DNA of 19,549 nucleotides from DASVDK01 sp036381125 [NCBI: Thermodesulfobacteriota bacterium] (GTDB lineage Bacteria; DASVDK01), in contig DASVDK010000056.1 in the NCBI GenBank assembly GCA_036381125.1, forward strand, positions 1-19,549, given 5' to 3'. The translations under genes and the position numbers were made by a program. Positions 7,391 to 15,862 of the stretch are shown here, piece after piece. The notes under the pieces were generated by a model. The model made no database searches and was not told the DNA's origin. It was given only the letters and a program-made list of their open reading frames with translations. How positions within the stretch are numbered: position 1 is the stretch's first letter; each line of letters opens with the position of its first letter.

Positions 7391-7869
7391 GCCGGCTCGC
7401 CCTGCTGGCGGCCTGCCTGCTGCTCGGCGCCTGCACCCCCTCCCCCCCGATCGTGCTCGAGGTCGGCTCGCCGTCGGGCGACGTCGTCTACGCCCGCCGC
7501 GCGGTGGAGCCGGGCGACAGGGTGATCTACCGGTTCGTCCACTCGGTGTCGCGGACGCCGGTCGAGGAGACCTGGGAGGTCGTGAACGGGCCCTCGGGCG
7601 CGGGGCTGCGGCTGCGCCGGATCGTCTACCAGGCCAGCGGCGCGGGGTTGCCGTCGAGCCCCGAGGCGCCCGGCGCCACCTTCGAGCGCACGGCCGACGG
7701 CTTCGTCGTCGACGGGCTCGACCGGGCCATCGGCCTGCCGCTCGACCTGCGCGTCACGCCCGCCGCCGAGAACGCCATCACGGTCGGCGGCGAGACGATC
7801 GACCTCACCCGGCTGCGAGGCCCCTCCCCGGGCGCCCCGGTGTCACTCGTCCGGCTCACACTGGGCTAA
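7387..7869 (+). CDS. DUF1850 lipoprotein
   Basis: 160 residues from a GTG that overlaps the TAXI stop (GTGA). The N-terminal hydrophobic stretch ends in LLGAC, a lipobox with Cys16 as the predicted lipid-attached residue. The core RFVHSVSRTPVEETWEV (about residues 50-66) matches the conserved HSVxxTPVxExW stretch of DUF1850. Members of this family are repeatedly found next to TAXI binding proteins and fused TRAP permeases, so an accessory role in TAXI transport is likely, though the biochemical function is unknown. Here the order TAXI–DUF1850 is kept, but no permease follows. The next gene is on the opposite strand. Confidence 0.85.
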   Translation: MSRLALLAACLLLGACTPSPPIVLEVGSPSGDVVYARRAVEPGDRVIYRFVHSVSRTPVEETWEVVNGPSGAGLRLRRIVYQASGAGLPSSPEAPGATFERTADGFVVDGLDRAIGLPLDLRVTPAAENAITVGGETIDLTRLRGPSPGAPVSLVRLTLG

Positions 7870-7894
7870 AGGGCCGCGACAGGGGCACGGCCCT
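7870..7894. terminator. Possible stem-loop between convergent genes
   Basis: AGGGCCG (7870-7876) and CGGCCCT (7888-7894) can pair as a 7-bp stem with an 11-base loop. It sits exactly between the DUF1850 stop and the end of the minus-strand lipoprotein gene, overlapping that gene's stop codon. No T-run follows on either strand, so intrinsic termination is only a possibility. Confidence 0.35.
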
Positions 7895-8192
7895 ACGGCA
7901 CGGCGGGAACGACCGCGAAGTTGAGCACATTCCCGCCGGCGACGAGCGGGGGGTTCAGCTTCGTCGCCGCCCCCGGCGCCGCCAGCTCCACCATGTACAG
8001 CTCGGCGGTGGTGTCGGTGTCCTGGTCGGCGCGGTAGACGACCCGCCGCGCCGGCTCCAGCGTCGCGCCGCCGCCGCCACCACCCCCGCCCCCGCCGCCG
8101 CAGGCCGCCAGCCCCGCCGCCACCAGCCCCAGCGCAGCGGCCGCCCAGGACCAGATTCGCCTTCCCGCGCCCGGCTCGATTCGCGGCTGCAT
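7893..8192 (-). CDS. Small lipoprotein with poly-glycine linker and one PD40-like repeat
   Basis: 99 residues. The ATG at 8192 is preceded by a strong purine-rich site (GGAGGGGAGAG). The signal peptide has RR then a hydrophobic core (residues 14-30) ending in GLAAC, a lipobox with Cys31. Cys31 is followed by exactly eleven glycines (32-42). The remaining part, RVVYRADQDTDTTAELYMVE then KLNPPLVAGG, resembles one blade of the WD40-like/TolB PD40 beta-propeller repeat. It stops where the next repeat would begin. A single blade cannot make a propeller, so this may be a truncated paralogue or a decayed gene. Alternatively it is a genuine small outer-membrane lipoprotein. Strand and frame are supported by the signal peptide and ribosome site. 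Confidence 0.6.
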   Translation of the reverse strand: MQPRIEPGAGRRIWSWAAAALGLVAAGLAACGGGGGGGGGGGATLEPARRVVYRADQDTDTTAELYMVELAAPGAATKLNPPLVAGGNVLNFAVVPAVP

Positions 8193-8371
8193 CTCTCCCC
8201 TCCCCCTCCGGCCCCCTCCCGGCCGATCCCGTGCTTCCACGACTCCCGGTTGCCGGCCATGGCACACGGCCCTGCCGGCCGCGCCCGGCCGGGCCCGCCA
8301 TCGCCGCGCTCCTGATTGGCTCCATGCGGTGATGGCGGCCCGAGGCGCCCCGCCGCTCGGGCCGGAGGGCC
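8193..8371. other. Gene-free spacer, first part
   Basis: Between the lipoprotein gene and the repeat cluster. Contains only GC-rich short inverted repeats (around 8250-8300 and 8330-8365). No convincing frame with a ribosome site, promoter or RNA gene was seen on either strand. Confidence 0.5.
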
Positions 8372-8430
8372 TCGGTCGGTAGGGTCGAGCGCCCTATCGG
8401 TCGGTCGTCAACCGATACAGGCGATACAGG
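8372..8430. repeat. Cluster of short direct and inverted repeats upstream of uvrA
   Basis: TCGGTCGGT occurs at 8372-8380 and again at 8397-8405. It flanks an inverted repeat GGTAGGG (8378-8384) / CCCTATC (8392-8398, one G:T pair). It is followed by CGATACAGG twice in exact tandem (8413-8421, 8422-8430). The arrangement looks operator-like, but no known regulator motif was recognised. From about 8411 to 8472 the DNA is clearly less GC-rich than its surroundings. Confidence 0.6.
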
Positions 8431-8473
8431 AACAGCAAGCATGCGATGAAAAGGGAGTCAAGGTAGAAGTTGG

Positions 8474-8493
8474 GCGCCGCGCGCACGCGGCGC
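8474..8493. repeat. Perfect 8-bp stem, 4-base loop hairpin
   Basis: GCGCCGCG, loop CGCA, CGCGGCGC. It lies 17 bases before the -35 element of the uvrA promoter. There is no T-run, and no upstream gene on the plus strand ends near it, so a terminator role is not supported. It could be a protein-binding dyad or a hairpin that insulates the promoter. Confidence 0.5.
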
Positions 8494-8510
8494 GGGCGGC
8501 GATCCCCCGC

Positions 8511-8539
8511 TTGACTTGCTCGCCCGACTCCCGTAGGTT
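8511..8539 (+). promoter_or_regulatory. Candidate sigma70-type promoter for uvrA
   Basis: TTGACT (8511-8516), spacer of 17 bases, TAGGTT (8534-8539). The -35 matches the consensus at 5 of 6 positions with optimal spacing; the -10 matches at 3 of 6. Initiation near 8546 would give a leader of about 115 bases. It could drive the whole uvrA-to-UvrC-like gene run. Confidence 0.5.
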
Positions 8540-8661
8540 CCCCCCGCTCGGGGCGCCAGGCTTCGCGGCCAGGAGGGCCGGCGCACCCGGCTGCATTGCG
8601 CGGCCCCGGGGCCCGAGCTACCCTGAGGGGCTTCCTTTTCGCGGAGTTACACCTACCCTAC

Positions 8662-11532
8662 ATGCTCGACGCCATCACGATCCGCGGGGCCCGCCAGCAC
8701 AACCTCAAGGGCTTCGACCTCGCGATCCCCCACAGGCGGCTCGTGGTCGTGACCGGCGTGTCTGGCTCCGGGAAGTCCTCGCTCGCCTTCGACACGATCT
8801 ACGCCGAGGGGCAGCGCCGCTACGTGGAGAGCCTCTCCACCTACGCGCGCCAGTTCCTCGACCGGATGGACAAGCCGGACGTCGAGTCGATCGACGGCAT
8901 CGCGCCGGCCATCGCCATCGAGCAGAAGAACCCGGTCAAGCACTCGCGCTCGACGGTCGGCACGGCGACCGAGATCGCCACCTACCTGCGACTCCTCTAC
9001 GCCAAGATCGGGCGCATCGTCTGCCCCGACTGCGACCGACCGGTCGCCGCCGACACGGTCCGGAGCGCCACCGACGCGCTCCTCGCCGAGGCGGCCGGCG
9101 CGCGCGTCCTCGTCGCCTTCGAGAAGCCGCGATTGAAGAAGGAGACCTGGGCGCAGTGGGCGGCGGCCCGCGTGGCGCAGGGCTACCTGCGCGTCGTCCT
9201 CGACGGCGAGCCGGTCGACCTCGGCGACGCGGGCGCCCTCGAGCGGATCGAGGCGGCGAGGACCCGCCTGGTCGTCGCCGACCGCCTGGTGGTCGGGCCA
9301 GAGGCGCAGGGACGCCTCGCCGAGGCGCTCGAGGCCGCGTTCCGCGAAGGCCTCGGCGCGGCCACCGCCGTCGTCCTCGGCGAGGGGCCCCCGCGGCTGC
9401 GCCGCTTCTCGACGCGCCACGGCTGCCCGGGGTGCGGGCGCACGTTCGAGGCGCCGACTCCGCTCCTCTTCTCCTTCAACTCCCCGCGCGGCGCCTGCCC
9501 CACGTGCAAGGGGTTCGGCTCGACCCTCGACTACGACATGAACCGGATCGTCCCCGACCGGACCAAGAGCCTCAAGTTCGGGGCGATCGATCCCTGGACC
9601 AAGCCGTCCAACGACTGGTGGCAGAAGGAGCTGCCGGCCTTCTGCAAGCGCGCCGGCATCGACGCGTCGAAGCCGTTCACGGCGCTCACGGCCGAGGAGG
9701 TCGCGAAGCTCAGGGCGGGCGACCGGAAGTTCCCCGGGCTCGACGGGTTCTTCGCGTACCTCGAGCGGAAGAAGTACAAGATGCACGTCCGGGTCTTCAT
9801 GTCCCGGTACAAGGCGGCCGTCACCTGCGCCGACTGCGGCGGCACGCGGCTTCGGCCCGAGGCGCGGCTCGCGAAGGTGGCCGGCCGGGACATCGCCGAG
9901 GTTTCCACCCTCACGGTGGCCGAGGCGCGGCAGTGGTTCGCGGCGCTCCCCCTGACCCCCTTCGAGGCCGAGGTGGCCCGCGACGTGCTGCGGCAGATCA
10001 CGAGCCGGCTCGACTTCCTGGCGGAGGTCGGGCTCGACTACCTCACGCTCGACCGCCAGACGCGCACCCTCTCGGGCGGCGAGGCGCAGCGGATCAACCT
10101 CGCCAACCAGCTCGGCGCCGCCCTGACCGGGACGCTCTACGTCCTCGACGAGCCGTCGGTGGGGCTCCATCCCCGCGACACGCAGAAGCTCGTCGGCATC
10201 CTCCGCAAGCTCGCCGACGCCGGCAACAGCGTCCTGGTCGTCGAGCACGACCGGGAGGTGATCGAGGCGGCCGACCACGTCGTGGAGCTGGGCCCCCGGT
10301 CGGGCGAGGCGGGCGGCGAGGTCGTCTTCTCCGGGTCCGGCGCGGCCTTCCGCGGCGACCCGCACGCGCTCACGTCGAAGTACCTCAGAGGGGAGCTGTC
10401 GGTCCCGCTGCCGCGGCGCCGGCGCGACGTCGACGGGCCGCGGATCATCCTCTCCGGCGCCCGGGCGCACAACCTCAAGGGGATCACCGTCGAGGTGCCG
10501 CTCGGGACGCTCACCGCCGTCACCGGCGTGTCGGGCTCCGGCAAGAGCACCCTCGTCCACGACACCCTCTGGGCGGCGGTGGACCGCCTGGTGAACGGCG
10601 CGCGCGCCCACCGGGCCGCCGCCGAGGGGGAGGAGAACGGCGAGGCCGCGGCGCCGGCGACCGTCGGGGCGTTCGACCGGCTCTCCGGCGTCGAGCGGCT
10701 CCGGGGGGCGGTCATGGTCGACCAGAGCCCCATCGGCCGCACGCCGCGGAGCAACCCGGCCACCTACATCAAGGTGTGGGACGAGATCCGCAAGGTGTTC
10801 GCCGGCACCGCGGAGGCGCGCCGGCTCGGCCTCACGGCGGGGCACTTCTCCTTCAACGTCCCGGGCGGCCGCTGCCCCACGTGCGAGGGGGCCGGCTACC
10901 AGACCATCGAGATGCACTTCCTCGCCGACGTCTACGTCACCTGCGAGGGCTGCCGCGGCCGCCGCTTCGGCGAGACGGCGCTCGCCGCCCGCTACCGCGG
11001 CCGGAGCATCGCCGACGTCCTCGGCATGACGGTCTCCGAGGCGGCGCGTCTCTTCGCCGACCAGGCGGCGATCGCCCGCAAGCTGCGGGTGCTGGTGGAC
11101 GTGGGGCTCGGCTACCTGCGGCTCGGGCAGGCCGCCACGACCCTCTCGGGGGGCGAGGCGCAGCGCCTCAAGCTCGCCCGCGAGCTGGCGGCGGCCGAGT
11201 CGGGCGAGACCGACCGCGTGCTGTACGTCATGGACGAGCCGACGACCGGCCTGCACCTCGACGACGTCGCCCGCCTCGTCGGCGTGATGCAGGCCCTCGT
11301 CGACCGCGGGCACACGGTGCTCGTCGTCGAGCACCACCCGGACGTCATCAAGGCGGCCGACTGGGTGATCGACCTCGGACCGGAGGGGGGCGACCGCGGC
11401 GGCGAGGTCGTCGCGGTCGGGTCGCCCGAGGAGATCGCGGCCAACCCGAGGTCCCACACCGGGCGCGCGCTGCGCCCCTACCTGACCGGCCCCGACGGCG
11501 GGGCCGCGTTGACCGGCCGGATGCGGGCGTGA
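8662..11532 (+). CDS. uvrA: Excinuclease ABC subunit A (UvrA)
   Basis: 956 residues, normal for UvrA, the damage-sensing ATPase of nucleotide excision repair. First half: Walker [10 protein letters not shown] (32-40), zinc-type cysteines CPGC (255-258) and CPTC (279-282), signature LSGGEAQR from 470, then [12 protein letters not shown]. Second half: Walker [10 protein letters not shown] (622-630), [16 protein letters not shown], four-cysteine zinc site C738/C741/C761/C764, LSGGEAQR from 828, and MDEPTTGLH. The ATG at 8662 fits relatives ([15 protein letters not shown]), though the ribosome site is weak. An upstream in-frame start at 8596 would add an unconserved leader. The UvrB-binding region reads [18 protein letters not shown] where common UvrA has a TTSxNPRST motif, pointing to a divergent branch. 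It ends 7 bases before the MoxR gene. Confidence 0.96.
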   Translation: MLDAITIRGARQHNLKGFDLAIPHRRLVVVTGVSGSGKSSLAFDTIYAEGQRRYVESLSTYARQFLDRMDKPDVESIDGIAPAIAIEQKNPVKHSRSTVGTATEIATYLRLLYAKIGRIVCPDCDRPVAADTVRSATDALLAEAAGARVLVAFEKPRLKKETWAQWAAARVAQGYLRVVLDGEPVDLGDAGALERIEAARTRLVVADRLVVGPEAQGRLAEALEAAFREGLGAATAVVLGEGPPRLRRFSTRHGCPGCGRTFEAPTPLLFSFNSPRGACPTCKGFGSTLDYDMNRIVPDRTKSLKFGAIDPWTKPSNDWWQKELPAFCKRAGIDASKPFTALTAEEVAKLRAGDRKFPGLDGFFAYLERKKYKMHVRVFMSRYKAAVTCADCGGTRLRPEARLAKVAGRDIAEVSTLTVAEARQWFAALPLTPFEAEVARDVLRQITSRLDFLAEVGLDYLTLDRQTRTLSGGEAQRINLANQLGAALTGTLYVLDEPSVGLHPRDTQKLVGILRKLADAGNSVLVVEHDREVIEAADHVVELGPRSGEAGGEVVFSGSGAAFRGDPHALTSKYLRGELSVPLPRRRRDVDGPRIILSGARAHNLKGITVEVPLGTLTAVTGVSGSGKSTLVHDTLWAAVDRLVNGARAHRAAAEGEENGEAAAPATVGAFDRLSGVERLRGAVMVDQSPIGRTPRSNPATYIKVWDEIRKVFAGTAEARRLGLTAGHFSFNVPGGRCPTCEGAGYQTIEMHFLADVYVTCEGCRGRRFGETALAARYRGRSIADVLGMTVSEAARLFADQAAIARKLRVLVDVGLGYLRLGQAATTLSGGEAQRLKLARELAAAESGETDRVLYVMDEPTTGLHLDDVARLVGVMQALVDRGHTVLVVEHHPDVIKAADWVIDLGPEGGDRGGEVVAVGSPEEIAANPRSHTGRALRPYLTGPDGGAALTGRMRA

Positions 11533-11539
11533 GGTGGAC

Positions 11540-12505
11540 ATGAGCGAGCGGAACGGCAGGGAGGGGCAGGTCACGATCGACAGCAAGGCGACGATCGCGC
11601 GCCTCGTCGGCGCCGTCGAGCGGGTCATCGTCGGCAAGCCGGACGTGGTGCGGCTGGCGATCGTCACGCTGCTCGCCCGGGGGCACCTGCTGATCGAGGA
11701 CGTCCCGGGGGTCGGCAAGACGACGCTCGCGCAGACGCTCGCCCGCGCCGTGGGGGGAAGCTTCTCGCGCATCCAGTTCACGAACGACCTCCTGCCGGCC
11801 GACATCCTCGGCGTGGCCGTCTACCAGCGCGACAGCGGCGCCTTCGTCTTCCGGCCCGGGCCGATCTTCGCGAACGTCGTGCTCGCGGACGAGATCAACC
11901 GCACGACGCCGAAGACCCAGTCGTGCCTCCTCGAGGCGATGAACGAGCGGCAGGTCTCCATCGACGGCGAGACGCGCCCCCTCCCGTCGCCCTTCTTCGT
12001 CGTGGCAACGCAGAACCCGCTCGAGCACCAGGGCACGTTCCCGCTGCCCGAGAGCCAGCTCGACCGGTTCCTCATGCGGATCCGCGTCGGCTACCCGTCG
12101 CCCAGGGACGAGCGGCGCATCCTCGCCGGCGATCGCCTCGCCGATCCCTCCGAGATCTCCCCGGTCGTCACGCCGGCGGAGCTCGCCGCGCTGCAGGACG
12201 CCGTCGAGACGGTCCTCGTCGAGGAGCCGGTCCGCGACTACCTCATGGCGATCGTCGGCGGGACGCGCCGCGGCGGCACGTTCGCGCTCGGCGCCTCCCC
12301 CCGCGCGGCGCTGGCCTTCCAGCGGGCGGCCCAGGCGGCCGCCCTCGTCGACGGCCGGCGGTACGTCGTGCCGGACGACCTGAAGACGCTGGCCGTGCCC
12401 GTCCTCGCCCACCGCGTGCAGCTCGCCGGGTCGCCCGGGGCCGGCCGAGCCGAGGCCGAGGGGGCCGTGGCCGAGCTGCTCGACCGGATCGTGGTGCCGG
12501 CCTGA
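11540..12505 (+). CDS. MoxR-family AAA+ ATPase
   Basis: 321 residues. Walker A is DVPGVGKTT (54-62) and Walker B is VVLADEIN (113-120). MoxR hallmarks are the substrate-loop stretch IQFTNDLLPADILG, FRPGPIFANVV, and VATQNPLEHQGTFPLPESQLDRF, with an arginine-rich lid domain at the C-terminus. Such ATPases act as chaperones with DUF58 or VWA partners, and a DUF58 gene follows 8 bases later. The ATG at 11540 has GAGGTG just upstream, overlapping the end of uvrA. An in-frame GTG at 11534 is a less likely start. Substrate unknown; the context suggests an envelope-related role with the transglutaminase. Confidence 0.95.
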   Translation: MSERNGREGQVTIDSKATIARLVGAVERVIVGKPDVVRLAIVTLLARGHLLIEDVPGVGKTTLAQTLARAVGGSFSRIQFTNDLLPADILGVAVYQRDSGAFVFRPGPIFANVVLADEINRTTPKTQSCLLEAMNERQVSIDGETRPLPSPFFVVATQNPLEHQGTFPLPESQLDRFLMRIRVGYPSPRDERRILAGDRLADPSEISPVVTPAELAALQDAVETVLVEEPVRDYLMAIVGGTRRGGTFALGASPRAALAFQRAAQAAALVDGRRYVVPDDLKTLAVPVLAHRVQLAGSPGAGRAEAEGAVAELLDRIVVPA

Positions 12506-12513
12506 CGGCGGCG

Positions 12514-13653
12514 ATGCGCCAGGTCGCGCGCCTCTGGCGGCGTGTCTTCAGGTTCGCCGTCCGGCTGGTCAAGCCGCCGCGGACGATCAGGTTCACGCGG
12601 GACGGCGTCAAGTTCGTCGTCGTCGCCCTCGCCATCGGCGTGGCCGCCATCAACACCGGCAACAACCTGCTCTACCTCGTCCTGGCCATGATGCTGTCGT
12701 TCATCATCCTCTCCGGCGTCCTGTCGGAGGTGACGATGCGGGGCGTCACGGTCTCGCGCGAGGTCCCGACCACGGCGGTGGCGGGCCAGCCGGTGGCGGT
12801 CCGCGTGGGGCTCACCAACGGCAAACGCTGGGCTCCCTCCTTCTCGCTCGCCGTCCACGACCTCCTCGCGCGCGGCGGCCGGCGCGCCGCGCGCGCCCCG
12901 GCGCCCGAGGGGCCGCCGCGCACGTACTTCCTCAGGGTCGCGCCCGGCGAGACGGTCTGGCGGCACTACACCTACACGTTCGCGCGCCGTGGGCGGACGC
13001 GCTTCGCCGGCTTCCGCCTGGCCACGCGCTACCCGTTCGGGCTCTTCCTCAAGTCGGGCGTCGTCGGAGGCCCCGGCGAGGTGATCGTGCTGCCGCCCGT
13101 CGACCCCATCGCGGCGCCCCCGTCCGGCGAGTCGCAGACGGCCGGCGACCGGCCGGTCTCCCGGCGGGGCCACGGGTCGACCCCCTCGGGGCTCAGGGAG
13201 TACCGGCCGGGTGACGAGCCCCGCACGATCCACTGGCGGCGCTCGGCGGCGCTCGGCGACCTCGTCGTGCGCGAGTTCGACCGCGACGACCGCGACCGGG
13301 TGCTCGTGGCCCTGGCGACGGTGTTCCCCCCCGGCGCCCGGGGCCGGCCTCGCTTCGAGGAGCGCTTCGAGGCGGCCGTCCGCCGCGCCGCGTCGCTCGC
13401 GGCGCACTACCTCGAGCGGGGCTACGAGGTCGAGCTGCGCACCGGCGGCGGCGCGGTGCCGCTCGGCACCGGCGCCCGGCAGCGGCAGGCGATTCTCACG
13501 ACGCTCGCGCTCGTCGAGCCGACGTTCGCCCGCACGGCGCCGCTCCCCCCGGCCGGGGCCGGCATGCTGCCGGTGCTCGTCACCCCCGACGCGTCGCTCC
13601 ACGCGGCCGAGGAGCTGGCCGCGTACCGGCACGTCGAGACCCCGAGCCTGTAG
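12514..13653 (+). CDS. DUF58 domain membrane protein
   Basis: 379 residues. Two membrane helices (about 33-48 and 52-72) form an N-terminal hairpin. A beta-rich region follows, with TRYPFGLF at 171-178. The DUF58 core contains GLREYRPGDEPRTIHWRRSA (226-245), the most conserved block of the family. DUF58 proteins are usually encoded beside MoxR ATPases and are thought to be their partners at the membrane. The ATG lies 8 bases after the MoxR stop, and its product runs into the transglutaminase gene after a 21-base gap. The exact function is unknown. Family assignment is firm. Confidence 0.93.
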   Translation: MRQVARLWRRVFRFAVRLVKPPRTIRFTRDGVKFVVVALAIGVAAINTGNNLLYLVLAMMLSFIILSGVLSEVTMRGVTVSREVPTTAVAGQPVAVRVGLTNGKRWAPSFSLAVHDLLARGGRRAARAPAPEGPPRTYFLRVAPGETVWRHYTYTFARRGRTRFAGFRLATRYPFGLFLKSGVVGGPGEVIVLPPVDPIAAPPSGESQTAGDRPVSRRGHGSTPSGLREYRPGDEPRTIHWRRSAALGDLVVREFDRDDRDRVLVALATVFPPGARGRPRFEERFEAAVRRAASLAAHYLERGYEVELRTGGGAVPLGTGARQRQAILTTLALVEPTFARTAPLPPAGAGMLPVLVTPDASLHAAEELAAYRHVETPSL

Positions 13654-13674
13654 GGACGGCGGGAGGCTCCGGTC

Positions 13675-15852
13675 GTGAACTTCGAGTTCGGCTTCCGCCT
13701 CGCCTCGTACGGCCTCGTCGGCCTGGGCTTCCTCGCGCTGGCCATCTCGAGCGAGACCTCCCTCGCGGTCGCCTCGGCCGGCTTCGTCGCGCTGCCGATC
13801 GCGTTCTGGGTGGTCGGGCGGCCGGGCGCGCCGGCCGCGTCGCGCCTCGCGGCGGTCCCGCCGCGCGTCTGGACCATCGTGACGCTCGTCGTGGCCGCGC
13901 TCGCCGCCGCCAACGTGGTGCTGCTCGGCGAGGAGCCGGTCGTCGCCATCGTCGAGCTCCTGGTCGCGGTCCAGCTCGTCAAGCTCCTCTCGATCCGGAG
14001 CAGCCGGGACTACTTCCAGCTCTACGCGGTCTCCTTCTTCCAGCTCCTCGCCTCGGCGACCCTCTCGGACTCGATCGGGTTCGCGGCGACGTTCCTCCTG
14101 TACATGCTCCTGGCCACCTGGACGCTCCTCGCGTTCCACCTCCGGGAGGAGATGACCGCCGAGCCGGCCGGCGACACCTGGGCGCTGCGGCGGCTCTTCA
14201 CCGCCCGCTTCGCCGCCGCGACGACGCTCCTGGCCGTCGGCACGCTCGCGGTCACGCTCGCGATCTTCTTCGCGATCCCGCGCGTCGGGCGAGGGTTCCT
14301 CCAACGGGCGGCCGCCGACCCGGTGAAGCTCTCCGGGTTCGCCGACACGGTGCAGCTCGGCGAGGTGGGCGAGATCAAGACCGACGAGACGGTGGTCATG
14401 CGCGTGCGCGCGCCGGGCCCCGACGAGCTGAGCCAGCCGATCCGCTTCTGGCGGGGCAGCGCCTTCGACCGGTACGACGGCCGCGCCTGGAGCCGGTCGG
14501 TGGTCGACAAGCGGCAGGTCATCGCCGAGCCGGGCGGGCGGATCGTGCTCGACCGGGAGCCGCCGCGCGGTCAGCTCATCGAGCAGGCGGTGCTCCTCGA
14601 GCCGATCGACGCGCCGGTCCTCTTCACGGCCGGCCGCCCGCTCACCGTCCAGGCCGTCACCGTCGGCTGGCGCGGCCTGCCGTTCGTCTACCGGGACGGG
14701 ATGGGGAGCCTCACGGCGCCCTGGAAGCCCTACGGCCGCATCGAGTACGTCGTCACGGCGGACCTCGCGAGCCCTCCGGTCGAGGCGCTCCGGCGCGCCG
14801 GCACCGACTATCCCGCCGGCCTCGCGCGCTACCTCGACCTGCCGCCGCTCGACCCGCGCGTGGCCGAGCTGGCCGCCCGGATCACCGAGGGCGCCGCGAC
14901 GCCGTTCGACCGCGCGCGGGCGATCGAGGCGCACCTGCGCACCGAGTACGAGTACTCGCTCGACGTGAGGCCGACGCCGGGCGTGCCGCCGCTCGAGGAC
15001 TTCCTCTTCACGACGAGGCGGGGGCACTGCGAGTACTCGGCCACCGCCATGGCGATCCTCCTGCGCACGCTCGGCATCCCGTCGCGCATGGTGTCGGGCT
15101 TCCTGCGCGGCGAGTGGAACGAGTACGGCCGCTACTACCTGGTGCGCCAGGCGGAGGCGCACACCTGGGTGGAGGCCTTCTTCCCCGGTCACGGGTGGGT
15201 GGCCTTCGACCCGACCCCGCCGGCCGGCACCGGCCTGACCGGCCGCGGGGCGCTGTCGGCGCTCGGCCGCTACCTGGACGCGGTACGGGCCCGCTGGAAC
15301 CGCTACATCGTCGGCTACTCGCTCGCCGATCAGCTCTCCGCGGCTCGCAGCGTGCGAGGCGGCACGCGCGCCCTCGCCGCGCGCGTCCGCCGGGCCTTCG
15401 GGGACGCCGCCGACCGCGTGGCGGCCGGCGCGCGCTGGATCCGGAACCTCGAGGTGCCGGCAGCGGTGGCGATCCCGTGCCTGGCGGTCCTCGTGCTCCT
15501 CGTCCTGCGCGGGCGCGCCCTGGTGCGCGGCACGGCCATGGGGGCCTACCTGGAGCGGCGGCGGCTCAACCGGGAGATCCTCAAGCTCTACGCCCGGGCC
15601 ACGGCGGCGGCCGCCGAGCGCGGCGTGCCACGGGGCCCCTCCCAGACCGCCCGGGAGCACGCCGGCCTCGCGCGGGCGCGCGGCCTCGCCGGCGCCGACG
15701 GGCTCGAGTCGCTGGCCCGCCTCTACGAAGCGGTCCGCTTCGGCCGACATCGCGCGAGCCGCGCGGACGTCGACCGGGCGCGGGCGGCCATCGAGGCGAT
15801 CGGGGCTCCTCGGCGCGGCGCGAAGGTGGCGGCCGGAAGGGACGCGCGCTAG
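13675..15852 (+). CDS. TgpA-like membrane transglutaminase (DUF3488 + transglutaminase core + DUF4129-like tail)
   Basis: 725 residues. The N-terminal membrane domain (about residues 11-200) has several helices and SSRDYFQLYAVSFFQLLASA, typical of DUF3488. A periplasmic domain follows. The transglutaminase core has its catalytic triad intact: Cys452 in RRGHCEYSATAMAILLRTLG, His496 in AEAHTWVEAF and Asp512 in WVAFDPTPP. A single helix (about 597-615) then leads to a cytoplasmic DUF4129-like tail. The GTG start has GGGAGG 8 bases upstream. Together with MoxR and DUF58 it forms a known gene trio. TgpA of Pseudomonas aeruginosa is an essential member, but the protein substrate is unknown. Confidence 0.95.
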   Translation: MNFEFGFRLASYGLVGLGFLALAISSETSLAVASAGFVALPIAFWVVGRPGAPAASRLAAVPPRVWTIVTLVVAALAAANVVLLGEEPVVAIVELLVAVQLVKLLSIRSSRDYFQLYAVSFFQLLASATLSDSIGFAATFLLYMLLATWTLLAFHLREEMTAEPAGDTWALRRLFTARFAAATTLLAVGTLAVTLAIFFAIPRVGRGFLQRAAADPVKLSGFADTVQLGEVGEIKTDETVVMRVRAPGPDELSQPIRFWRGSAFDRYDGRAWSRSVVDKRQVIAEPGGRIVLDREPPRGQLIEQAVLLEPIDAPVLFTAGRPLTVQAVTVGWRGLPFVYRDGMGSLTAPWKPYGRIEYVVTADLASPPVEALRRAGTDYPAGLARYLDLPPLDPRVAELAARITEGAATPFDRARAIEAHLRTEYEYSLDVRPTPGVPPLEDFLFTTRRGHCEYSATAMAILLRTLGIPSRMVSGFLRGEWNEYGRYYLVRQAEAHTWVEAFFPGHGWVAFDPTPPAGTGLTGRGALSALGRYLDAVRARWNRYIVGYSLADQLSAARSVRGGTRALAARVRRAFGDAADRVAAGARWIRNLEVPAAVAIPCLAVLVLLVLRGRALVRGTAMGAYLERRRLNREILKLYARATAAAAERGVPRGPSQTAREHAGLARARGLAGADGLESLARLYEAVRFGRHRASRADVDRARAAIEAIGAPRRGAKVAAGRDAR

Positions 15853-15862
15853 ACTCGCGGCC

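Noticed and set aside
7870-7894. Strong intrinsic terminator between DUF1850 and the lipoprotein
   Set aside because: The stem is only 7 bp and no T-run follows on either strand, so it is listed only as a possible terminator.
8408-8596. Minus-strand frame of 62 codons in the gap before uvrA
   Set aside because: No ribosome site, no recognisable motif, and it overlaps the better supported uvrA promoter.
8316-8661. Possible tRNA or riboswitch in the uvrA upstream region
   Set aside because: No cloverleaf, T-loop consensus or known riboswitch core could be found by eye; only short hairpins and repeats.
8653-11805. Minus-strand frame of 1050 codons opposite uvrA
   Set aside because: Low-complexity Arg/Gly/Val/Glu-rich product with no motif, while the plus strand encodes a full UvrA.
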